A DNA stretch of 64,000 nucleotides from Hyphomicrobium sp. NDB2Meth4. GTDB taxonomy: Bacteria; Pseudomonadota; Alphaproteobacteria; Rhizobiales; Hyphomicrobiaceae. The stretch is taken from contig NZ_FPEJ01000013.1 of assembly GCF_900117445.1 (NCBI RefSeq), forward strand, positions 806,001-870,000, written 5' to 3'. This document shows, piece by piece, positions 24,740 to 34,700 of this stretch. Position numbers and translations under genes: made by a program. The notes beneath the pieces were generated by a model. The model saw only the letters and a list, made by a program, of their open reading frames with translations, did no database searches and was not told the origin of the DNA. Every line of letters starts with the position of its first letter. The stretch's first letter is position 1.

Positions 24740-25795
24740 ATGGCCTCCAGCCGTACGCCTGCCAAATTTTATTCGCCGCTAGCAATCGGCGCTCCCGAGC
24801 CATATCGCGCACTCCCCGTGCGCCTCGAGCGCATGATTCACTTCGTGCCGCCGCACAACGACAAAATCCGGGCGAAGATCAAAGACATAGCGGGGCAGGT
24901 CGACGTCGTTCTCGGCAATCTCGAGGACGCGATCCCTGCCGACCAGAAGCAGGCCGCCCGCGCCGGCTTCATTGCCATGGCGCGCGACAACGACTTCGGC
25001 TCCACCGGCCTCTGGACGCGTATCAACTGCCTCAACAGCCCCTGGATGCTCGACGACGTCACAGAGATCGTCGCCGCCGTCGGCGACAAGCTCGATGTCA
25101 TCATGCTCCCCAAGGTCGAAGGCCCGTGGGACATCCACTATCTCGACCAGCTGCTGGCCCAGCTCGAAGCCCGGCATGGCGTGAAGAAGCCGATCCTGAT
25201 CCACGCCATTCTGGAAACAGCCGAAGGCGTCAACAACGTCGAAGCCATCGCTGCCGCCTCACCGCGCATGCATGGCATGAGCCTAGGCCCGGCCGATCTC
25301 GCCGCCTCCCGCGGCATGAAGACGACCCGCGTCGGCGGCGGCCACCCTGACTATGGCGTCCTTGCCGACGCCGGTTCCGATGCTGGCGCAGCGCGGGCCT
25401 TCTATCAGCAGGATCTCTGGCACTACACCGTCGGCAAGATGGTCGACGCCTGTCTCGCCTATGGCCTGAAACCGTTCTACGGCCCGTTCGGCGACTTTTC
25501 CGATGGTGCTGCCTGTGAGGCCCAGTTCCGCAACGCTTTCCTCCAGGGTTGCCTGGGGGCCTGGTCGCTGCACCCGACGCAGATCGACATCGCCAAGCGC
25601 GTCTTCTCGCCCGACGAAAAGGAAGTCGCCTTCGCCAAGCGCATCCTCGAAGCCATGCCCGACGGAACCGGCGCGGTAATGATCGACGGCAAGATGCAGG
25701 ACGACGCCACCTGGAAACAGGCCAAAGTCATCGTCGACCTGGCCCGTCTCGTTGCCGCCAAGGACCCTGAAAAGGCCGCGGCCTACGGCCTCTAA
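24740..25795 (+). CDS. HpcH/HpaI aldolase, malyl-CoA-lyase-like
   Basis: 351 residues from [10 protein letters not shown]. The CitE/malyl-CoA-lyase fold is shown by [13 protein letters not shown] (Glu62 and Asp63 near the Mg and CoA site), the [11 protein letters not shown] strand, [28 protein letters not shown] and the long C-terminal YGPFGDFSD and [15 protein letters not shown] blocks typical of malyl-CoA or methylmalyl-CoA lyases. It would cleave or form (methyl)malyl-CoA from glyoxylate and acetyl- or propionyl-CoA. Serine-cycle methylotrophs need such an enzyme, but no other serine-cycle gene is here, so the exact substrate is open; a malyl-CoA thioesterase is the alternative. Confidence 0.83.
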   Translation: MASSRTPAKFYSPLAIGAPEPYRALPVRLERMIHFVPPHNDKIRAKIKDIAGQVDVVLGNLEDAIPADQKQAARAGFIAMARDNDFGSTGLWTRINCLNSPWMLDDVTEIVAAVGDKLDVIMLPKVEGPWDIHYLDQLLAQLEARHGVKKPILIHAILETAEGVNNVEAIAAASPRMHGMSLGPADLAASRGMKTTRVGGGHPDYGVLADAGSDAGAARAFYQQDLWHYTVGKMVDACLAYGLKPFYGPFGDFSDGAACEAQFRNAFLQGCLGAWSLHPTQIDIAKRVFSPDEKEVAFAKRILEAMPDGTGAVMIDGKMQDDATWKQAKVIVDLARLVAAKDPEKAAAYGL

Positions 25796-25842
25796 GCACC
25801 GATTCGGAGCGGGCACCGGTCAACTGACTTTGCGCGCTCTGA

Positions 25843-25871
25843 TTGACATCGCCCCCGCGCTCCCGTCGAAT
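25843..25871 (+). promoter_or_regulatory. Candidate promoter of hspQ
   Basis: TTGACA and TCGAAT are separated by 17 bases, ending 27 bases before the hspQ ATG. The -35 is perfect and the -10 matches 4 of 6 positions. No heat-shock sigma motif was recognised. Confidence 0.4.
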
Positions 25872-25898
25872 GGCATTAGATTGGACGGGCACGCAAAG

Positions 25899-26231
25899 AT
25901 GGGCACGCTAAAGCAGGCAAAATTCGCGGTGGGGCAGGTTGTGCGCCACCGCTTCTACCCCTTCCGGGGCGTCGTCTTCGACATCGATCCGGAGTTCGAC
26001 AACACCGAAGAGTGGTGGCTTGCGATCCCCGAGAAGATCCGCCCCCACAAGGACCAGCCGTTCTACCATCTCCTCGCCGAGAACGCGGACACCGAGTACA
26101 TCGCCTACGTGTCGGAACAGAACCTGCTGCCCGACGAGAGCGGTCAGCCGTTGCGCCATCCCCAGCTGACCGAGATGTTCACCGAGGATGAGAACGGCGG
26201 ATATCGCGCCACGTTTCTCCAGGCCCACTAA
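25899..26231 (+). CDS. hspQ: HspQ heat-shock protein / hemimethylated-DNA-binding family
   Basis: 110 residues from ATGGGCACGCTAAAG; a longer frame reaches back into the aldolase gene and is rejected. It shows KFAVGQVVRHRFYPFRGVVFDIDPEF, here split as FAVGQVVRHRFYPFRGVVFD, then YHLLAENADTEYIAYVSEQN and LLPDESGQPLRHP, which are diagnostic of HspQ. In enterobacteria HspQ is a specificity factor for Lon protease. A terminator follows directly. Confidence 0.93.
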   Translation: MGTLKQAKFAVGQVVRHRFYPFRGVVFDIDPEFDNTEEWWLAIPEKIRPHKDQPFYHLLAENADTEYIAYVSEQNLLPDESGQPLRHPQLTEMFTEDENGGYRATFLQAH

Positions 26232-26268
26232 TCGCCTGTCGTACGCCGCGACGCCTCGCAGTAGAAAA

Positions 26269-26296
26269 AGCCGCCCGGTCATCCAACCGGGCGGCT
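26269..26296. terminator. Bidirectional terminator between hspQ and the IalB-like gene
   Basis: AGCCGCCCGGT / ACCGGGCGGCT, an 11-bp perfect stem with a 6-base loop. It has five A on the left, which give a U-run for the minus-strand gene, and TCTTC on the right. Confidence 0.88.
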
Positions 26297-26329
26297 CTTC
26301 AATTCAGCCAGCTCGCTGTCAGGCGAAGC

Positions 26330-27166
26330 TTACTTCTTCGCGGCGGGAGCAGCGGCAGCACCGGCCGGAGGCGTCGGCAGATTCTTCATCTGCTCAGCCT
26401 TGTACTTCTCGAGTGCAGCCTGCTGACGCTCGCGGATCTGAGCCATCAGCTGACCGCGCGCCTTCGCGTATTCCTTGTTGTCGACCGGCTTACCAGCATA
26501 GGCCTCGGCAAATCCATCGAGCGGAACCGGGAAGCCGATCGGCTGCGCACCAGCATTCATGGCGATGACCATGATGCCGCCACCAGTCTTCATCTGCTCG
26601 ACGATTTCGCTGGTTGCCTCGACTTCGGCGGTGCAGCCCGCAGCGTGGCAAAGCGAAAAGCGAAGCGCCACCGGCTTCAGGGTCTTCTCGTCGATCTTCT
26701 CGTTCTTGGCAGCCTTAGCCCACTGGTCCTTCGTGTAGACCGCGGCGCGCAGTCCCGGCGGCAGAGCCATGCCGAGCGGCACCATGACCATCAGGCTCTT
26801 CTTGTCCGCGCCTTCGATCTCTCGGATCGCGGCGGACACCATCACCATGCCCGTCGAACCATCGAGACGCTCGTGGTGCGTCAGGCAGATGTTCTTCTCT
26901 TCCTTGACGTCCTTGCCGTCCTTGTCCTTGTGATTGAACGGGGCCTTCTCGCACAGCTTCACCCATGCGCTCTTCTTGTCGGCCCCAGCAGCGGCTGCAC
27001 CCTTGGCTGCCGGAGCAGCGGCCTTCGCGGCCGGCTTGGCAGCAGGCGTCTGAGCAGATGCGGGCGAGCTCGCGACCATGGCAACGAGACCCAGCGCGGC
27101 GCACACTGCTGCCAGCCCGCGGGCGCCCCGCCCCTTGTCCACGAGGTGCGCAACCTTATTTGTCAT
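26330..27166 (-). CDS. Invasion-associated locus B (IalB) family protein
   Basis: 278 residues from the ATG preceded by AGAGG. A signal peptide (about 1-38, ends ASA/Q) leads into an Ala/Lys/Pro-rich linker, then the IalB domain: WVKLCEKAPF, ICLTHHERLD, VMVPLGMALPPGL, a C-x4-C pair in SLCHAAGCTAE, and FPVPLDGFAEAYAG. IalB-type proteins are periplasmic or outer-membrane proteins, named from Bartonella but general in Rhizobiales; the true function is unknown. A charged tail (QQAALEKYKAEQ) ends in Ala/Lys. Divergent from the peptide-binding protein gene. Confidence 0.9.
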   Translation of the reverse strand: MTNKVAHLVDKGRGARGLAAVCAALGLVAMVASSPASAQTPAAKPAAKAAAPAAKGAAAAGADKKSAWVKLCEKAPFNHKDKDGKDVKEEKNICLTHHERLDGSTGMVMVSAAIREIEGADKKSLMVMVPLGMALPPGLRAAVYTKDQWAKAAKNEKIDEKTLKPVALRFSLCHAAGCTAEVEATSEIVEQMKTGGGIMVIAMNAGAQPIGFPVPLDGFAEAYAGKPVDNKEYAKARGQLMAQIRERQQAALEKYKAEQMKNLPTPPAGAAAAPAAKK

Positions 27167-27475
27167 GGAATACAAACCTCTTTTAGAGAGCTGGCCCACC
27201 CAGCTCCTCCCTCCGCAGGCGACCACCAGTAGAGCGCCCTATGACGCCCCGACGGCTGTCATTGATGCCGCAGTAAGAACCGGATTGCGGCAATCCCGTG
27301 ACGCTGCAAAAGGCTATCGGGCATTCGGGCCACGCATTGTGGCCGACGTGGCATACACGCAACGCGCGGTGTGGCCGCAGCTTCGCCCCCCATGCACGCT
27401 AGCTTGAGGAATAAGCTGTGATATTAGGCCAAGAATTGCCTCACCACGCGGCAACCGCGGCGGCCCGGAGACCGA
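27167..27475. other. Divergent intergenic region, IalB-like / peptide-binding protein
   Basis: 309 bases without a gene. It holds the two divergent promoters and a 15-base dyad, GGATTG-CGG-CAATCC (27282-27296), as a possible operator. Nothing else is recognised. Confidence 0.6.
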
Positions 27476-29266
27476 ATGCTATACAGGTTGACGCTTTACC
27501 TCATCGCACTTTTCGCTCAGCTGAGCGCCGTCAGCGCCGACCCCGTCACCGCGATAGCGCTGCACGGCACGCCCAAGGAGGCGCCAGGCTTTACCCACTT
27601 CTCCTACGTCGATCCTCAAGCGCCGAAGGGCGGGCGGCTGACGCTCGGCGCCTATGGGTCGTTCGATAGCGTCAACCCGCTCATCATCAAAGGAACACCC
27701 GTCACCGGAGTTCGCGACTTCACCATCGAAAGCCTCATGGCCCGCGGCCTCGACGAGCCCTTCACCCTCTATGGCTTGATCGCCGAGACCATCGACGTCG
27801 CCTCGGATGGCTCGTCCGTCACGTTCCACCTCAATCCGAAAGCGCAATTCTCCGACGGTCACCCGATCACCGCGGACGACGTAATCTTCTCACTGGAGCT
27901 ACTCCGCGATAAGGGCCGCCCCAACCACCGCACCTACTTCTCGAAGGTGGCAAAGTCCGAGCGCCTCTCCGATCACGATGTCCGCTTCACGCTCGATGCC
28001 GCCGGCGACCGCGAAATCCCACTCATTATCGGACTGATGCCCGTGCTCCCGAAGCACGCCACGAACCCTTATTCGTTCGAGGAGACGTCGCTGACGGCAC
28101 CTGTAGGATCAGGCCCATACCGCATCGGCAAGATCGACGCTGGCCGCTCCCTCACCTATGTGCGCGACCCGAATTATTGGGGACGTGACCTGCCCGTGAA
28201 CCGCGGACGCTTCAACTTCGATGAGATCCGCTTCGACTACTACCGCGAGGGCTCGGCCATGTTCGACGCCTTCAAAACGGGGCAGATCGATCTGTGGCCC
28301 GAGGAAGATCCCCGCCGCTGGGCCAACGGTTACGACTTCCCGGCGATCCGCGATGGCCGCGCCGTAAAGCGGGAATTCGACATCGGCATTCCAGCCGGCA
28401 TGACGGCGCTCGTCTTCAATACACGCCGCCCCGTCTTCGCCGATCCCCGAGTGCGCGAGGCGCTTATCTACTTGTTCGACTTCGAATGGATCAACCGCAC
28501 GCTCTTTGCCGGCCTCTATCGCCGCACCGAGAGTTACTTCGAGCGTTCGATCCTGGCCTCGCCCGGACATCCTGCCGATGCACGCGAGCGTCAGCTGCTT
28601 GCGCCATTCCCGGACGCTGTAAAGCCTGCGATCATGGAAGGAACGTACCGCTTCCCCACTACCGACGGCTCCGGCCGCAGCCGTGAGAACCAGGAGCACG
28701 CATTCAAGCTCTTGCAGGAAGCAGGCTACGAGCTGAAGCGCGGCAGACTTGTTCAGAAAGACACCGGGCGCCCGCTCGAATTTGAGATCCTCGCCGTCTC
28801 GACCGCACAATCCGCGCTGCTGCTCTCCTTCGGGCGCGACGTCGAACGCCTGGGCATCTCCGTCGATGTCCGCGTCGTCGACAGCTCGCAGTATCAGCAG
28901 CGCCTCACCAACTACGACTACGACATGATCCAGAACACGTGGTCGTCGTCACTCTCACCGGGCAACGAGCAACTGTTCCGCTGGTCGGCCCAGTCTACCA
29001 AGGTTCCGGGGACGTACAATTTTGCGGGCGTCGAAAGTGCGGCCGTCGATGCCATGATCGAAGCCATGCTCGCCGCCAAGAGTGAGCAGGATTTCGTATC
29101 CGCGGTCCGAGCGCTGGATCGCACGCTTCTGTCGGGCGACTACGTTATCCCGCTGTTCTACATCCCCAAGCAATGGGTTGCGTTCTGGACGCGGCTGCAC
29201 CATCCAGAGAAGACACCGCTCTTCGGCTACAACGTCGACAGCTGGTGGGCGACGGATAAGAAATGA
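27476..29266 (+). CDS. Extracellular peptide-binding protein (SBP family 5, YejA-like)
   Basis: 596 residues with a signal peptide (1-21, ends VSA/D). The opening AIALHGTPKEAPGFTHFSYV and YVDPQAPKGGRLTLGAYGSFDSVNP (given here as DPQAPKGGRLTLGAYGSFDS) are characteristic of YejA-type binding proteins for ABC importers. YWGRDLPVNRGRFNFDEIRF and GNEQLFRWSAQ also fit. It would bind peptides or related compounds in the periplasm. No permease or ATPase gene is adjacent; instead the stop overlaps an acyl-CoA synthetase start (ATGA). Confidence 0.92.
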   Translation: MLYRLTLYLIALFAQLSAVSADPVTAIALHGTPKEAPGFTHFSYVDPQAPKGGRLTLGAYGSFDSVNPLIIKGTPVTGVRDFTIESLMARGLDEPFTLYGLIAETIDVASDGSSVTFHLNPKAQFSDGHPITADDVIFSLELLRDKGRPNHRTYFSKVAKSERLSDHDVRFTLDAAGDREIPLIIGLMPVLPKHATNPYSFEETSLTAPVGSGPYRIGKIDAGRSLTYVRDPNYWGRDLPVNRGRFNFDEIRFDYYREGSAMFDAFKTGQIDLWPEEDPRRWANGYDFPAIRDGRAVKREFDIGIPAGMTALVFNTRRPVFADPRVREALIYLFDFEWINRTLFAGLYRRTESYFERSILASPGHPADARERQLLAPFPDAVKPAIMEGTYRFPTTDGSGRSRENQEHAFKLLQEAGYELKRGRLVQKDTGRPLEFEILAVSTAQSALLLSFGRDVERLGISVDVRVVDSSQYQQRLTNYDYDMIQNTWSSSLSPGNEQLFRWSAQSTKVPGTYNFAGVESAAVDAMIEAMLAAKSEQDFVSAVRALDRTLLSGDYVIPLFYIPKQWVAFWTRLHHPEKTPLFGYNVDSWWATDKK

Positions 29267-30813
29267 CGACCACTCCCGACCTTCTGCCACCCCGTTTCAA
29301 CATGGCCGCGTACGCCATCGGCCGCGCTGCCAGCAGACGCGCCACTGCGCCCGCGTTGATCGTCATCGACGATGTGAGCGCCGCACAGCCGGCCGAGCTG
29401 TGGACCTTCGCCGCTATCGAAGATGCCGTTCTTCGCATTGCAGGTGGACTGCGCCAGGCAGGCCTGCGCCCCGGCGCGCGCATACTCATTCGCCTCGACA
29501 ACACCAGCGCCTACGCCTTGCTCTTCTTTGGTGCCATCGCAGGCGGTTTCGTGCCGCTTCCAACCTCGACGCAGCTCACAGATCCCGAGGTGCGCTTTCT
29601 GCTGCAGGACAGCGGCGCCGAAGCCATCGCGCTTGCCGATGACTTGCCGCTGCACGATCTCCCCGGTGGACTGCGCGTCTTCACCGCCGATGAAATCGCT
29701 CGCATGCTGCGGGAATCGCCGCGCGCCGACTACGCCGACACTGCCGCCGATGATCCAGCCTTCCTCATCTACACGTCCGGCACGACGGCCTCTCCCAAAG
29801 GCGTGCTGCACTCGCAACGCGCCGCCTTCGGCCGCCGCCCGATGTATCGCGGCTGGTACGGCATTGGAGCGGATGACCGCATGCTGCATGCGGGCGCCTT
29901 CAATTGGACCTTCACGCTCGGCACCGGCCTCACAGACCCTTGGGCCAATGGCGCGACCTCGATCATCTACACCGGCGAGAAGGATCCCGCGCTCTGGCCG
30001 CGCCTCATCGCCGAGACCGGCGCAACGCTGTTTGCCGGGGTACCCGGCGTCTACCGCCAGATGCTGAAATACGCCAACCCGTCGCCGTCCGATCTCGGCG
30101 CCCTGCGGCACGGCCTGATGGCCGGCGAAAGCCCGCCGTCACGCCTCTTCGACGAATGGGAGCAGCGCACCGGCCGCCCCCTCTATGAAGCGCTCGGCAT
30201 GAGCGAAATTTCCACCTACGTTTCCAGTGGGCCCGAGACGCCACGGCGAGACGGCGCCGTTGGCCGCGCCCAGCCCGGACGACGTATCGCCATCCTGCCC
30301 ATTGAAGGTGGAGACACCCCGCTGCGCCCCGGCGAGGAAGGCATGCTCGCCGTGCACCGCTCCGATCCCGGGCTGATGCTTGGCTATTGGAAGCGCCCCG
30401 AGGAGGAAGCCCAAGTCTATCGCGGCGAATGGTTCATCGGCGGAGACCTCGCAACGATCGATGCTGACGGCTACGTATTCCACCAAGGCCGCGCCAACGA
30501 CCTGATGAAGGCTCTCGGATATCGCGTTTCGCCGCTCGAGGTCGAAGCCGTGCTGGCTCAGCACCCGGCCATCGCCGAAGTCGCCTGTGCCGAAGCCCGG
30601 GTCCGTGCAGATGTCAGCGTTATTGCCGCGTTCGTCGTGCTGCACCCCGGTGCGCCGCAGGACAGCGCACAAATAGAAAGCTTCGCCGCCGAACGGCTCG
30701 CCGGCTACAAGCGTCCGCGCGCCATCGTATTCGTCGACGCGCTGCCACGGACCGCCAACGGCAAGATCAAGCGCTCCGCGCTGCACCTGCCGCAGGTGTC
30801 GCCCGCAACCTGA
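29263..30813 (+). CDS. AMP-dependent acyl-CoA synthetase/ligase
   Basis: 516 residues of the ANL superfamily. AMP-binding motif YTSGTTASPKGVLHSQ, then EALGMSEISTYVSSG (adenine pocket), WFIGGDLATIDADGYVFHQG and the hinge/catalytic region GRANDLMKALGYRVSPLEVE with the terminal lysine in PRTANGKIKRSAL. It activates a carboxylic acid as acyl-AMP and transfers it to CoA. The closest style is the benzoate/cyclohexanecarboxylate-CoA ligase group, but the substrate is not determinable. Translationally coupled to the binding-protein gene. Confidence 0.9.
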   Translation: MTTTPDLLPPRFNMAAYAIGRAASRRATAPALIVIDDVSAAQPAELWTFAAIEDAVLRIAGGLRQAGLRPGARILIRLDNTSAYALLFFGAIAGGFVPLPTSTQLTDPEVRFLLQDSGAEAIALADDLPLHDLPGGLRVFTADEIARMLRESPRADYADTAADDPAFLIYTSGTTASPKGVLHSQRAAFGRRPMYRGWYGIGADDRMLHAGAFNWTFTLGTGLTDPWANGATSIIYTGEKDPALWPRLIAETGATLFAGVPGVYRQMLKYANPSPSDLGALRHGLMAGESPPSRLFDEWEQRTGRPLYEALGMSEISTYVSSGPETPRRDGAVGRAQPGRRIAILPIEGGDTPLRPGEEGMLAVHRSDPGLMLGYWKRPEEEAQVYRGEWFIGGDLATIDADGYVFHQGRANDLMKALGYRVSPLEVEAVLAQHPAIAEVACAEARVRADVSVIAAFVVLHPGAPQDSAQIESFAAERLAGYKRPRAIVFVDALPRTANGKIKRSALHLPQVSPAT

Positions 30814-30814
30814 A

Positions 30815-31648
30815 CTACGGACGATAGTTGATGCCCACTCGGGCAACTTGCGCGGACAGATCGGCATCGACCCACATCGTTTGCCTGTAGTCTTCTGTGT
30901 TGCTCAAAGCCACAGGCATATTGGTCGAGCCGAAATCGACGTAGAGATATTCGCCCTTGATCGACCACCGGTCGTTCAGCAGCCATTCGCCGCCGCCGCC
31001 GATCGTCCAACCCGTCAGCACATTCGAAACACTCAATGATCCGGTACCGCCCGGAAAAGTGCTGTCGATAGCGTTGTCGCTGTAGCTGCTCGAAAACTTG
31101 AAATCCGTCAGCGCCACGCCGACCGTGCCATACAGCATCAACGATGGCGTAACGGTGAAACCCAACCGGCCGCGCAACGTAATCAGCCAGTCCGTCGACA
31201 TGCTCTCATCGAGCGTGTAGGCGTTGCCGAGGAATGAAACTGGGAAGGTACCGCTCCGGCTCACCGACTTGCCGAGGTTGAAAGCGCCAAAATCGCCCTC
31301 ACCGCCGAACACGATCCGCCCGACCTGCCAGTTGTAGCCGCCTTGAATGCCGGTGAAACCGCTGCTTGATAGATCGCCGCTGCCCGACTGCGCTACGGCG
31401 GGACCGTTCGCGCGCGAAGGCTCTCCCGAATCGCAAAAGACAGCAAAAGTGGAGAACGGGCATCCAGGGTTCGTCGCGTAGCTGGAGGATCCCCAGGCCG
31501 CGCCAGCATTGAGACCAATATACGGCCCCGAAAAAGCTGCCTCGCCTGCCGTGCGGACAACCGTTGGCTCGTACCCGTCTGCGCGAGCAGCACTAAGCGC
31601 AGCGCTGGCAACCAATGCGGTTGCCAAGACTTGAAAAGTAGCCTTCAC
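30815..31648 (-). CDS. Outer-membrane beta-barrel protein (Omp25/Omp31/Opa type)
   Basis: 277 residues with a signal peptide (ends ARA/D). The mature start GPYIGLNAGAAWGSS is the first strand of the family, followed by GGYNWQVGRIVFGGEGDFGAFNLG, with the block GGYNWQVGRIVFGGEGDFGA diagnostic for rhizobial Omp25/Omp31 proteins. It also has WLITLRGRLGF and WSIKGEYLYVDFGS, and ends RVGINYRP. Eight strands are expected. It converges on the acyl-CoA synthetase with one base between the stops. Confidence 0.9.
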   Translation of the reverse strand: MKATFQVLATALVASAALSAARADGYEPTVVRTAGEAAFSGPYIGLNAGAAWGSSSYATNPGCPFSTFAVFCDSGEPSRANGPAVAQSGSGDLSSSGFTGIQGGYNWQVGRIVFGGEGDFGAFNLGKSVSRSGTFPVSFLGNAYTLDESMSTDWLITLRGRLGFTVTPSLMLYGTVGVALTDFKFSSSYSDNAIDSTFPGGTGSLSVSNVLTGWTIGGGGEWLLNDRWSIKGEYLYVDFGSTNMPVALSNTEDYRQTMWVDADLSAQVARVGINYRP

Positions 31649-31717
31649 CGCTGCTCCCCGACCGATATGAGCTTCAGTGCACTGCTCATACCGCGAGTCG
31701 GCGTAAATCGGATCGAG

Positions 31718-34700
31718 CTAAGCGGCCTGCTTTGCTTTGGCGGCAACCGCAGCCAGCTGACCAACGAAGCCACGCACGCCTTTGAGGCGGTCGCTGGGCA
31801 GATCCCACTCGGCGCGGAACACCAGCTTCTGGTCCGGCTGCACCTTGATCAAACCACGAGACGCGGTGACGAACTGCACCAACCCCTCCGGATTGGCGAA
31901 CTGCCCGCGGTGGAACCCGACGACTGCACCGCGCGGACCCGCATCGACCTGCGCCACGCCCGCCTGACGGCACAGCGCCTTGATCTCCATCACGTCGAGA
32001 AGATGCTCGACCTCTTCAGGGAGAGGCCCGAACCGATCGATCAGCTCGGACGCGAAGTTGTCGATCTCCTCGCGCGTTTCCAGCGTCGACAGCCGGCGAT
32101 AAAGCCCCAGTCGAAGCTGCAGATCCGCGACGTACGTCTCCGGAATGAGCACGGATGTGCCGAGCGAGATGGTCGGGCTCCATTGATCGTCGGCAACTTC
32201 CAGATCGCCACCCTTCATCGAAGCGACGGCTTCCTCCAGCATCGACTGATAGAGCTCGAACCCGACCTCGCGGATGTGTCCTGACTGTTCCTCGCCCAGC
32301 AGGTTGCCCGCACCGCGGATATCGAGATCGTGCGAAGCGAGCGAGAACCCGGCCCCCAGCGTATCGAGCGATTGCAGCACCTTCAGTCGCTTATCCGCCG
32401 CTTCCGTCAGCGCCTTGCCCACGGGCGTCGTGAAGTAAGCGTAAGCACGCGCCTTCGAGCGGCCGACACGGCCGCGCAACTGATAGAGCTGCGCCAGGCC
32501 GAAGATGTCCGCGCGGTGCACGATCAGCGTGTTCGCATTCGGAAGGTCGAGACCGGATTCAACGATCGCCGTCGACAACAGGATATCGTACTTGCCGTCG
32601 TAGAACGCCGTCATCACGTCTTCCAGTTCGCCCGGCGTAAGCTGTCCCGTGGCGCGTGCAAACGTCAGCTCCGGCACGGCCTCGCGCAGGAAATCGGCGA
32701 TCTCGTCGAGATCGGAGATGCGCGGAGCAACATAAAAGCTCTGCCCGCCGCGATACCGCTCACGACGCAGCGCGTCGCGAATGATCACCGGATCGAACGG
32801 CGAGATATACGTGCGCACCGCCAGACGATCGACCGGCGGCGTCGTGATCAGCGACAGCTCCCTGACGCCAGTAAGGGCCAGCTGCAGCGTGCGCGGGATC
32901 GGCGTGGCCGACAGCGTCAGCACGTGCACGTCCTCACGCAGCTTCTTCAGCCTCTCCTTATGCCCGACGCCGAAGTGCTGTTCCTCGTCGATGATCAGCA
33001 TGCCGAGCCGCTTGAACTCGATCGACTTGCCGAGTAGCGCGTGCGTGCCGACGACGATGTCGATGGTGCCGTTCTTCAGCCCCTCCTTCACGTCGGCGAG
33101 TTCCTTGGTGCCGACCAAGCGCGAGGCCTGCGCGACGCGAATGGGCAACCCCTTGAAACGATCGGTGAAGGTCTTGAAGTGCTGCCGCGACAGCAGCGTG
33201 GTCGGCACCACCACGGCAACCTGCATACCGTTCATCGCACCGACGAACGCTGCGCGCAGCGCCACCTCCGTCTTGCCGAAGCCAACGTCGCCGCACACGA
33301 GCCGATCCATCGGACGTCCGGTCGCAAGGTCGCTGAGCACCGCCTCGATACTCGTCTCCTGGTCCTCCGTCTCCTCGTACGGGAACCGCGCGACGAACTC
33401 GTCGTAGGCGCCTTCCGGCGGCGAAACGGCGGGCGCTTCCTTCAACTGACGCAGCGCCGCGATCTTGATCAGCTCCGAAGCGATCTCGCGCAGCCGCTTC
33501 TTCAGCTTGGCCTTGCGCGACTGCCAGGCGACGCCGCCCAGCTTGTCGAGTTGTGCGTCGGATTCATCCGCACCGTAGCGCGACAAAAGCTCAATGTTCT
33601 CGACCGGCAAGAACAGCTTGTCGCCGCCCGCGTAGTGCAGTTCAAGACAGTCGTGCGGCGCGTTCAGCACCGTGATCGTCTTCAGTCCCGCAAACCGCCC
33701 GATGCCATGATCGGCATGGACCACGAGATCGCCGACCGAAAGGCTCGTCGCTTCCGTCAGAACATCCACCGCCGAGCGCTGCTTGCGCCGCGGCCGCACC
33801 AGCCGGTCGCCGAGTATGTCCTGCTCGCCGACAATCGCCAGCTCCGGCGTCTCGAAGCCTTGTTCCATGCCCAGCACGCCGACACCCGTCATGTGCCCCG
33901 GCAGCGCCAGCGCTTCGGCGTAGGATTCTACGCGCTGCACGTCCTTCAATCCGTGATCCGACAGCAGCGTTACCAGCCGCTCGCGCGCACCAGGCGTCCA
34001 TGACGTCACGATCACGCGCCGCTGCTCACCCTGAATGCGCCGGATGTGCCCGACCACCGCATCGAACACGTTGACGTCGCCCTGCTGGCGTTCCGCCGCG
34101 AACGTACGCCCGCCGCGGCCGCGCCACGAGCGCACCTGCGGCCCCTCCGCCTCTTCGAACGGCGTCAGCCGATAGGACCGCCGCGAAGCGATCAATGCGG
34201 CAAAGCCATGCCTGTCGAGAAACATCCGCTCAGGCGGCACAGGCTTGTATGGCGGACCTCCGAACCGCTGCTCTTCCAGCGCTTCGAGGCGCGCCGCGTA
34301 GTGCTCGTCGATCTGCTCGAACCGGCTTGTCGCCGATTCATCGAAGCGATGATCGAAGCTGATCGATACGTCCGGCAGATAGTCGAGCAACGTCTCCATG
34401 TGCTCATGGAACAGCGGCAGCCAATGCTCCTGACCTGGATAGCGATGCCCCGAGCTGACCGCCTCATACAGCGGATCATCGCCCGTCGCACCGCCGAACA
34501 GCTCGACGTAGCGCGTGCGGAACAGCTTTTCGGCCTCTTCACCGAACGCCACTTCGCTCACCGGCATCAGCGCCAGCTTCTGCACACCCTTGGTCGTGCG
34601 CTGCGTCGTGACGTCGAACGCCTTGATGCTCTCCAGCGTGTCGCCGAAGAAATCGAGCCGCACCGGGCTGGAACGTCCCGGCGGAAAAAGATCGAGGATG

